A DNA stretch of 5,162 bases from Candidatus Micrarchaeia archaeon (GTDB lineage: Archaea; Micrarchaeota; Micrarchaeia; Anstonellales; Bilamarchaeaceae): NCBI GenBank assembly GCA_041650355.1, contig JBAZLI010000065.1, forward strand, positions 1-5,162. Direction: 5' to 3'. Both the position numbers and the translations under genes were made by a program. Shown in pieces: positions 1 to 4,888 of this stretch. Numbering within the stretch: position 1 is the first letter of the stretch; the number at the start of each line of letters is the position of its first letter. The notes beneath the pieces were generated by a model that did not search any database, was not told the DNA's origin, and was given only the letters and a program-made list of their open reading frames with translations.

Positions 1-307
1 GCTTCCCGCTCTCCAGGTTGTGCTGCAGGTTCGGATGGTATGCCACCGCATGGCGCTTGATTGTGCCGAAGACCTCCGCGCCGAGCGAAATCAGGATGTC
101 GGCCATCGTGCTCCCGACCATGCCTGATGCGCCCGTGATGAGGACGCGCTTGCCGTGCCAGTATTTCTCATCCGGAACGGCGCTTTTCGCGCCTTTCAGC
201 GCCTTCTCGTACGCCTCGAGCGACGAGATGTCGATGATGTGCCCTGCTTTCTTGAGGGATTCGAACTTCTTGGCGTCGTAAACGCTGTCAAAAGGAACTA
301 GATCCAT
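1..307 (-). CDS. N-terminal part of a nucleotide-sugar SDR dehydratase/epimerase (cut by left edge)
   Basis: 102 codons are visible, reading leftward from ATG at 307-305; the rest lies outside the window. Residues 53-66 carry strand beta-1 and the dinucleotide-binding loop of an extended short-chain dehydrogenase (KRVLITGASGMVGS, GxxGxxG). After the second strand comes G-T-I-K-R (81-85), whose basic pair suggests an NADP preference. The following HPNLQHNLESGK stretch recalls GDP-mannose 4,6-dehydratases, and the YWHGKRVLITG lead-in recalls CDP-glucose 4,6-dehydratases. The exact substrate is not decidable from this fragment because the YxxxK motif is outside it. Oddly, about 52 charged, helical-looking residues precede the Rossmann fold, whereas this family normally starts within 5-15 residues of it. 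There is no other in-frame ATG, GTG or TTG before the GxxGxxG, so the extension appears real. A weak GAGG motif lies about 5 nt upstream. The family assignment is firm and the exact activity is a guess. Confidence 0.85.
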   Translation of the reverse strand, partial: MDLVPFDSVYDAKKFESLKKAGHIIDISSLEAYEKALKGAKSAVPDEKYWHGKRVLITGASGMVGSTMADILISLGAEVFGTIKRHAVAYHPNLQHNLESGK

Positions 308-359
308 AATGCCTCGACCTCGGAATGGAAATCAACTGACTCTCATAGATACAGACAGG

Positions 360-369
360 AATTTAATTA
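360..369. promoter_or_regulatory. AT-rich TATA-like box shared by the divergent genes
   Basis: AATTTAATTA stands out in GC-rich surroundings and is near-symmetrical, so it could place TBP in either direction. It lies about 57 bp from the leftward start at 307 and 73 bp from the rightward start at 437. With an archaeal start site about 25-27 bp beyond the box, the leaders would be roughly 30 and 45 nt. This is an inference from sequence and spacing only. Confidence 0.45.
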
Positions 370-389
370 GTGGCGCCGGATGCGCGGGA

Positions 390-405
390 CGGGCAGGTGT
401 GCCCG
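390..405. repeat. Small perfect GC-rich inverted repeat (hairpin)
   Basis: CGGGCA (390-395) and TGCCCG (400-405) form a 6-bp perfect stem around the 4-nt loop GGTG. If the box at 360-369 drives rightward transcription, this hairpin would sit at the very 5' end of the acetyltransferase mRNA. It could instead be a protein-binding site, or chance in GC-rich DNA. Confidence 0.35.
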
Positions 406-408
406 ATG

Positions 409-424
409 GTTCAAAAAATAGAAC
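409..424. promoter_or_regulatory. Operator-like inverted repeat around an A-rich box
   Basis: GTTC (409-412) and GAAC (421-424) flank AAAAAATA (413-420). The A-rich core could be an alternative TATA element for the rightward gene, with the half-sites as a repressor site. If this box were the promoter, transcription would start near 440-447. Translation would then have to begin at the in-frame ATG at 476 rather than at 437. The half-sites are only 4 bp, so support is weak. Confidence 0.25.
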
Positions 425-430
425 GGAGAT
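425..430 (+). promoter_or_regulatory. Shine-Dalgarno site for the acetyltransferase
   Basis: GGAGAT ends 6 nt before the ATG at 437. It is a better match than the AAGG found 4 nt before the alternative ATG at 476, and so favours the longer protein. Confidence 0.5.
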
Positions 431-436
431 TGGTTA

Positions 437-1105
437 ATGGGAGAAATGCCAGGCATCAGGCAAACAGAAGGCGAGATGAGAACGATGTTCATACTTGATT
501 GGATAAGGATTGCATGGAGGATAATCAGGAGGAACGTCATGGAGGCCGCTACCCTGCGGAGCGGCGGGAATGTCACGGTGGGCAGGCACACGTACGGCCT
601 TTTCGAATCGACCATCATCTCGAGGGAGCAGAAGATTGAAATCGGGAAATACTGCAGTTTCGCATCCGGCGTGAAAATCCTCTCGTGGGGGGAGCATCGC
701 GTGGGCCTGGCCTCGAATTTCCCGATAAAAACCCGCATCACCCACAGGCATCTGGGGAAGAACCTTGACGCCTTCTCGAAGGGCCCGGTAACCATAGGAA
801 ATGACGTCTGGATCGGAACGAACGCAATCATCCTAAGCGACGTGAGAATCGGCGACGGGGCGGTCGTCGGAGCCGGTGCCGTGGTCACCAAGGATGTCCC
901 GCCGTACGCGATAGTCGGAGGCGTCCCGGCCAACGTGATAAGGTTCAGGTTTTCCAGGGAGATAATTGACAGGATGGAGCGCATCCGGTGGTGGGACTGG
1001 CCGGATGGGGAGGTCGAGAAGAACCTGGACTTGTTCTACGGGCCAATCGAGAGATTCGTCGAAAAAGCCGAGGAAATTTCAAAACAGAATAGGAATGGGG
1101 CATAA
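437..1105 (+). CDS. Hexapeptide-repeat O-acetyltransferase, CatB/Vat (xenobiotic acyltransferase-like) group
   Basis: This 222-residue protein is predicted to transfer acetyl from acetyl-CoA to a sugar hydroxyl; in this setting the likely target is a glycan or sugar precursor rather than an antibiotic. Left-handed beta-helix repeats run from about residue 45 to 80 (KIEIGKYCSFASGV) and from 117 to 152 (VTIGNDVWIG, VRIGDGAVVGAGAVV). The loop between them holds the family histidine in GEHR (H87), and the conserved tryptophan of DVWIG is W126. The C-terminal IRWWDWPDGEVEKNLDLF (183-200) is the usual tail of this group, and the length is normal for the family. Residues 17-31 form an amphipathic helix that might touch the membrane. 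The start at 437 has a GGAG site; ATG at 476 is a possible alternative. The gene is transcribed alone and its stop directly abuts the stop of the opposing glycosyltransferase. The family is clear; the acceptor is unknown. Confidence 0.92.
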   Translation: MGEMPGIRQTEGEMRTMFILDWIRIAWRIIRRNVMEAATLRSGGNVTVGRHTYGLFESTIISREQKIEIGKYCSFASGVKILSWGEHRVGLASNFPIKTRITHRHLGKNLDAFSKGPVTIGNDVWIGTNAIILSDVRIGDGAVVGAGAVVTKDVPPYAIVGGVPANVIRFRFSREIIDRMERIRWWDWPDGEVEKNLDLFYGPIERFVEKAEEISKQNRNGA

Positions 1106-2083
1106 TCAGGAGCCGGCCATTTTCGCGAAGGAAGGGACTTTCGAAGAACCGGACCCCAGCAGTCCTGAGACTATTCCGATTCCGACCAGCGCAAAACGAT
1201 ACGGGAATGACACGAGCTCGCCGAGGGATAGGCGGAATGAGATGTTGCTTTGCGACAGGCTTTTTCTCGAATCGTTCCTGCGCACTATGAGCCGGACGAA
1301 AATCCTCGCCGCCATCTTGAACGCCTCGGACAGCGGGGCGTATCGCCCGTAGAATATCATCGCGTTCCGGGCAAGGACGTATTCCTTCCGGGAATTCGTA
1401 GTCATCGACGCCCCTTCATGATGCGTGAGCGCCACGTTTCCTGCGTACTTGATTTTGAATCCGGCCTTCCTGGCCCGGAAGCAGAAATCCGTGTCCTCGT
1501 AATAATAAGGGGAGAAAACCTCGTCGACGCCGCCGATTTTCATGAGCAGGGGGCGGGTCAGCAGGAAACATGCGCCGGTGACGGCATCCATGTCCTCTAC
1601 CGAGGAGAACTTCGAGCCGTCCTGCCCCTTGCCCCTCAGCCTGTCCGGCCAGAATTCCATCCCCGCGTGCTGGATGGTCCGGTCCGGATAGAGGAGCTTG
1701 CATCCGACGATGCCGATTCCCCTGTCCTTCTCCGCGATATCCACCAGGGAGGACAGCCAAGAGGGCTCGTTCACCTGCACGTCGTTGGTGTAGAACACGA
1801 TGTAATCCGCATCGGACGATTCCAGCGCTTTCGACAGGGCCATGTTCATCCCTTTCGTGACGCCGAGGTTTTTTTCGGTGGAAAATGCCTCGACATCCGG
1901 AAACCGGCCGGATACTATTTCCCTGGAATCGTCGGTCGAGCCATTGTCGAAAACAGATATGCGGAGATTCGGGTAGGAGGTCTTCCGGAGCGATTCCAGG
2001 CATTTCGCGATGATGCCCCCGCCGTTGTAATTCAGGACGACAATCGAAACGCGTGGGGGTGGCATATCGCTACGAACCTTCAT
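1106..2083 (-). CDS. Family 2 glycosyltransferase (rhamnosyltransferase-like)
   Basis: This 325-residue GT-A-fold enzyme is predicted to transfer a sugar from a nucleotide donor to a growing glycan at the cytoplasmic membrane face. The N-terminal strand VSIVVLNYNGG (12-22) and DNGSTDDS (46-53) form the nucleotide-binding region, followed by EKNLGVTKGMN (70-80). The metal-binding DxD position reads T-N-D-V (99-102), common in rhamnosyltransferase-type GT2 enzymes. GACFLLTR (170-177) and YYYEDTDF (193-200), with the catalytic-type E-D pair, follow, then HHEGAS (221-226). The C-terminus has a basic segment and a weakly hydrophobic stretch (about 293-311) that may associate with the membrane. I chose the ATG at 2083 because it overlaps the stop of the upstream methyltransferase as ATGA, indicating translational coupling. 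An in-frame ATG at 2194 would lie deep inside that gene; ATG at 2065 is a shorter alternative. The donor and acceptor sugars are not readable from the sequence. Confidence 0.93.
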   Translation of the reverse strand: MKVRSDMPPPRVSIVVLNYNGGGIIAKCLESLRKTSYPNLRISVFDNGSTDDSREIVSGRFPDVEAFSTEKNLGVTKGMNMALSKALESSDADYIVFYTNDVQVNEPSWLSSLVDIAEKDRGIGIVGCKLLYPDRTIQHAGMEFWPDRLRGKGQDGSKFSSVEDMDAVTGACFLLTRPLLMKIGGVDEVFSPYYYEDTDFCFRARKAGFKIKYAGNVALTHHEGASMTTNSRKEYVLARNAMIFYGRYAPLSEAFKMAARIFVRLIVRRNDSRKSLSQSNISFRLSLGELVSFPYRFALVGIGIVSGLLGSGSSKVPSFAKMAGS

Positions 2084-3321
2084 TTGACCACGGCATTGTC
2101 CAGGATGCGCGGGGATGGAACTGGAATGATAAACTTCCCGCCGGCCTTGGCATAGTCCTCCTGCTGTTTCACTATTTCGCTCGCGAAGTTCCATGCCAGT
2201 ATGAGCGCATAATCCGGCTTGCGGCGCAAGAGCTCCTCCGGGGCGAGGATGGGGATGTGCGTTCCGGGCGTGAAGAGCCCCTGCTTGTACGGGCTCCTGT
2301 CCACCGTGAAATCGATGAGCTTCGTGCCTATTCCGCAGTAGCAGAGGAGCGTGTTCCCCTTTGCCGGTGCGCCGTATGCGGCTATGCTCTTCCCCTCCTT
2401 CCTGAGCTTTGTGAGCAGGGATACGAGCCCGGTTTTCAGCTTTTTCACGTTCTCCGCGAAATGCTGGTATGTCTTCAGCTCCATTATTCCCCTCTGCTTT
2501 TCCAGCGCGAGCAGTTCCGTTACCGCGGAGGTGGTCTTGCGCGGGCCCCCCTTTCTTTGGATGAAAAGCCTCACCGAGCCGCCGTGTATGCTCGTCCTTC
2601 GGACGTCGAAAATCTCCATCTTGTGCATGGCGAAGAATTGCACGAGCGGCGTGATTGAGAAGTAGGACAGGTGCTCATGGTAAATCGTATCGAATTCGGT
2701 GTTCTCCAGCAGGTTCACCAGGTAGGGGAATTCCAGGGCGAGGAAGCCGTCCTCCGAAAGGAGGGCCTCGATGCCGTCCATCACATCGTGTATGTCGTCG
2801 ATGTGGGCGAAGACGTTGTTCCCAATGATTGCCGTCGCCTTTCCGTGCTCCTTTTCCATCGCCTTCGCGGTTTTCGAGTTGAAGAATTCAGCGATGGTCG
2901 GTATGCCTTCGGCGTTCGCCTTCTTCGCGATGTTCTCCGCCGGGTCTATTCCGAGGAACCTGATGCCGTGCCTCTTGAAATTCCTGATGAGGATTCCGTC
3001 GTTGCTGGCGATTTCCACCACGAACGCCTTCAACTTGTCCGCGTGCATCCCGGCGATTTTATCCGCATAATCCGAGAAATGCTTTATCAGCATGGGCGAG
3101 TTGGACGAGTAGTAAAGGTAATGCCGGAAAAGCTTCTCCGGCGGGACTATCGTGCCGAGCTGGACTAGGCCGCAGTCCGGGCAGAACCAGACGTCGAGCT
3201 TCTCGGTGAATTCGGGCTTTCCCAAATCATCGGCCTTCAGGTAGCTGTTGGCGAGGGCCACGCTGCCGAGATTGAGGAACTCCGTTGCGTTGGTCTTCTT
3301 GCATATGCGGCATTTTTGCAT
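2080..3321 (-). CDS. SAM-dependent sugar C-methyltransferase (TylC3/NovU/TcaB9 type)
   Basis: This 413-residue protein has the full three-part family architecture and usual length. An N-terminal zinc-binding domain has Cys pairs C4/C7 (CRIC) and C47/C50 (CPDC). A central Rossmann methyltransferase domain has the SAM loop VVEIASNDG (101-109). A C-terminal domain contains AAYGAPAKGNT (314-324). Relatives methylate C3 of NDP-4-keto-deoxyhexoses, giving branched sugars. Y68, H173, Y214, E216 and H217 align at a constant offset with the active-site residues I recall for TcaB9, so the enzyme looks catalytically intact. I chose the ATG at 3321 because CRIC then sits at residue 4, as in relatives. 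The ATG at 3360 is close to the predicted transcription start from the TATTAATA box, so it is less likely. A GGGATGATG stretch upstream is only a modest ribosome site. The gene is first in a leftward unit and overlaps the glycosyltransferase by 4 bp. The exact substrate is inferred. Confidence 0.93.
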   Translation of the reverse strand: MQKCRICKKTNATEFLNLGSVALANSYLKADDLGKPEFTEKLDVWFCPDCGLVQLGTIVPPEKLFRHYLYYSSNSPMLIKHFSDYADKIAGMHADKLKAFVVEIASNDGILIRNFKRHGIRFLGIDPAENIAKKANAEGIPTIAEFFNSKTAKAMEKEHGKATAIIGNNVFAHIDDIHDVMDGIEALLSEDGFLALEFPYLVNLLENTEFDTIYHEHLSYFSITPLVQFFAMHKMEIFDVRRTSIHGGSVRLFIQRKGGPRKTTSAVTELLALEKQRGIMELKTYQHFAENVKKLKTGLVSLLTKLRKEGKSIAAYGAPAKGNTLLCYCGIGTKLIDFTVDRSPYKQGLFTPGTHIPILAPEELLRRKPDYALILAWNFASEIVKQQEDYAKAGGKFIIPVPSPRILDNAVVK

Positions 3322-3376
3322 GTCATCATCCCGCTTTGAATCTAAGATTAGGCACTGCATGAATTATCCGAAAAAG

Positions 3377-3384
3377 TATTAATA
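3377..3384. promoter_or_regulatory. Palindromic TATA box TATTAATA between divergent operons
   Basis: TATTAATA is a perfect 8-bp palindrome, preceded on the + side by a purine run (GAAAAAG is adjacent) resembling a BRE. Start sites about 26 bp away would give leaders of about 30 nt to the methyltransferase at 3321 and about 44 nt to the epimerase at 3451. The purine run favours rightward use; on the leftward side the flank is CGCG-rich. The start sites themselves are inferred. Confidence 0.55.
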
Positions 3385-3400
3385 ACGCGCAGAGGCGGCA

Positions 3401-3413
3401 TTTATCATTAAAA
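3401..3413 (+). promoter_or_regulatory. Second AT-rich box, possible alternative promoter element
   Basis: TTTATCATTAAAA lies about 45 bp before the TTG start of the epimerase. It could be an alternative TATA element, giving a leader of under 20 nt, or simply AT-rich leader sequence. It is weaker than the box at 3377-3384. Confidence 0.25.
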
Positions 3414-3437
3414 GGCGGTCTGAAGAATAGGAAGCAG

Positions 3438-3444
3438 GGAGGTG
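3438..3444 (+). promoter_or_regulatory. Strong Shine-Dalgarno site that sets a TTG start
   Basis: GGAGGTG is a near-perfect anti-16S match placed 6 nt before TTG at 3451. The GTG at 3442-3444, also in frame, is part of this site, so it is very unlikely to be the start codon. Confidence 0.8.
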
Positions 3445-3450
3445 CGGCTC

Positions 3451-3996
3451 TTGAAGGTTCTCGAAAAATTCTTCGACGGCAAGGTGTTCACTTTCGAATA
3501 TTTCAAAGCAGGGGACAACCGGGGGGACTTCGGCAAGGTCTGGGTGAGGGAGGACTTCCCCGGGTTCTCGATGGCTGAAACGTTCTTCTCGCGGTCGAAA
3601 AAGGACGTGATACGGGGCTTCCACTACATCATGAAGCCGGCGACGCAGATGCGCATCGTCGTATGCCTGGAAGGGCGGGTGCGGGACGTCGTGGTGGACA
3701 TAAGGAAGGACTCCCCGACCTACGGGAAGTTCGTTTCTATAAATTTGGATTCCAAATCCAATGCAGGCGTGTTCATCGGGAAGGGGTTCGCGCACGGGTT
3801 CCATTCGCTCGAGGAATCAATCCTGTTCTACATGATTGACGGCAAATACGAAAAGGCGTTCGACAAGGGGATTCGCTGGAACGATACGACGATAGGCGTC
3901 GACTGGAAAGTCAAGAATCCTATTGTCTCGGAGCGCGACTCCAATCATCCGTCATTGGAGCAGGCCGAGAACAATTTCAGGTACGGTGAGGAATGA
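3451..3996 (+). CDS. rmlC: dTDP-4-dehydrorhamnose 3,5-epimerase-like protein (RmlC family cupin)
   Basis: This 181-residue protein is predicted to epimerise C3 and/or C5 of an NDP-4-keto-6-deoxyhexose, the third step of dTDP-L-rhamnose synthesis. Family signatures in order are GDNRGDFGKVW (21-31), VIRGFHY (53-59) with catalytic H58, RDVVVDIRKDSPTYGK (78-93), GKGFAHGFHSLEE (110-122), Y127 and Y133 in the conserved Y-x5-Y segment, IRWNDTTIGVDW (141-152) and VSERD (159-163), whose D163 fits the Asp of the His-Asp dyad. One departure: the lysine that lies ten residues after the catalytic His in bacterial RmlC is arginine here (R68). A true 3,5-epimerase is most likely, but a single-site epimerase for a related deoxysugar is possible. 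Translation starts at TTG 3451, set by GGAGGTG. It is first in a rightward unit and overlaps the next gene by ATGA, as expected for coupled RmlC and RmlD production. Confidence 0.93.
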   Translation: MKVLEKFFDGKVFTFEYFKAGDNRGDFGKVWVREDFPGFSMAETFFSRSKKDVIRGFHYIMKPATQMRIVVCLEGRVRDVVVDIRKDSPTYGKFVSINLDSKSNAGVFIGKGFAHGFHSLEESILFYMIDGKYEKAFDKGIRWNDTTIGVDWKVKNPIVSERDSNHPSLEQAENNFRYGEE

Positions 3997-4874
3997 TGCG
4001 CATACTCGTCGTCGGAAGCGCGGGACTGCTCGGCTCCTACTTATACAGGTACGGGAAATCGAAAAACCACGAAATGGTCGGTTTGAGCAGGAGCGCCTCC
4101 CCATGCACGGATATCCAGGGGGACGCAACGGATTTCGAGTGGCTTTCGCGGCAGGTGAAGGGCGCTAAGTGCGAAATCGTCGTCAACACCCTCAAGTTCA
4201 AGGGCTCCACGGACGACTGTGAAACGAGGAAGGAGGAGTGCTGGAAGGCCAACTATCTTGTGCCGGAAAAACTGGCAGCCCTTCAGAAGGAACTCGGTTT
4301 CGGCCTGGTGCAGATATCCACGGATTGGGCATTCGACGGAAGCGAGAACCGGGATTATAAGGAGACGGATGTGCCGTATCCGCGGAACTTCTATGCGTTT
4401 TCCAAATACGCCGCCGAGCTGGCGGTCGCCGGATGCTCGAAATGCATGGTATTGAGGACGAACGGGCTATTCGGCTTTGAATTGCCGGCGAGGAATTTCA
4501 TGGCCCGGTTCCTTGAGAGCGCAAAGGCCGGAAAAAGGTTCGATGCGGCCACAGACCAGATAGCACAGCCCATATCGGCGCTCGCGCTTTCGAAGATAAT
4601 AATCGAGCTCGCGGAAAAGGGCGAATGGCCGGGAATGCTCCATGCCACCGGCCCGGATTTGATTTCCAGGTACGAGCTGGCGCTGCTCTTCGCCGCGCAT
4701 TTCAAGCTGCAAAAGGGCCTGGTAGGGCAGTCCACTTCCGCCGCGCGGAGCATATTCATCCCGAAGAAGATTGGCATGGACATCTCCAAGGCGGAAAGGA
4801 TGCTGGGCAGGAAGATAGAGCATATCGGGCGGATGCTTGATGATTTGGACGCTTTCGAGAAGGTCCGGTCATAG
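3993..4874 (+). CDS. rmlD: dTDP-4-dehydrorhamnose reductase-like SDR (RmlD family)
   Basis: This 293-residue NAD(P)H-dependent enzyme is predicted to reduce the C4 ketone of the epimerised sugar, the last step to dTDP-L-rhamnose or a related deoxysugar. The Rossmann loop is GSAGLLG (8-14). DDCETRKEECWKANYLVPEKLA (74-95) fits the family's D-x-CE...N...P..LA pattern. STDWAFDG (109-116), the catalytic YAFSK (134-138, YxxxK) and RTNGLFG (155-161) follow. DQIAQPI (188-194) and the C-terminal substrate domain complete a full-length protein. The start overlaps the epimerase stop as ATGATGA-type sequence, so either ATG 3993 or ATG 3996 could be used. GGTGAGG just upstream is better spaced for 3996, so the first methionine may be absent. 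Adjacency to the RmlC-type gene supports the role. Reduction of another 4-keto sugar, including a C-methylated one, cannot be excluded. Confidence 0.93.
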   Translation: MMRILVVGSAGLLGSYLYRYGKSKNHEMVGLSRSASPCTDIQGDATDFEWLSRQVKGAKCEIVVNTLKFKGSTDDCETRKEECWKANYLVPEKLAALQKELGFGLVQISTDWAFDGSENRDYKETDVPYPRNFYAFSKYAAELAVAGCSKCMVLRTNGLFGFELPARNFMARFLESAKAGKRFDAATDQIAQPISALALSKIIIELAEKGEWPGMLHATGPDLISRYELALLFAAHFKLQKGLVGQSTSAARSIFIPKKIGMDISKAERMLGRKIEHIGRMLDDLDAFEKVRS

Positions 4875-4877
4875 GCT

Positions 4878-4883
4878 GGGGAG
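4878..4883 (+). promoter_or_regulatory. Shine-Dalgarno site of the downstream glycosyltransferase
   Basis: GGGGAG lies 5 nt before ATG 4889, in the 14-nt gap after the reductase stop. It fixes the start of the last gene and suggests it continues the same operon. Confidence 0.65.
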
Positions 4884-4888
4884 ATTTG

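Noticed and set aside
367..984. Long open frame on the - strand opposite the acetyltransferase
   Set aside because: Its translation is low-complexity, Pro/Thr/Ser/Leu-rich and has no recognisable domain. It is antisense to a clear hexapeptide acetyltransferase, so codon bias of the real gene explains the openness.
1062..1066. T5 run on the - strand as a terminator for the leftward operon
   Set aside because: It is short, lies within the acetyltransferase coding region and has no supporting structure. It is mentioned as a possibility but is not strong enough to annotate.
1250..2155. 301-codon open frame on the + strand opposite the glycosyltransferase
   Set aside because: The opposite strand carries every GT2 motif in order. 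This frame's product has no family features and extends into the methyltransferase gene.
2084..2194. 37-codon N-terminal extension of the family 2 glycosyltransferase
   Set aside because: It lies wholly inside the methyltransferase coding region in another frame, is not GT-like, and the ATGA overlap at 2080-2083 gives a better start.
2671..3168. Open frames on the + strand opposite the methyltransferase (also near 2053-2665 and 2771-3070)
   Set aside because: They are antisense shadows of a full-length, motif-complete methyltransferase and have no convincing protein features.
3322..3360. 13-codon N-terminal extension of the methyltransferase
   Set aside because: The ATG at 3360 is at or upstream of the transcription start predicted from TATTAATA, and relatives begin just before the first Cys pair, matching ATG 3321.
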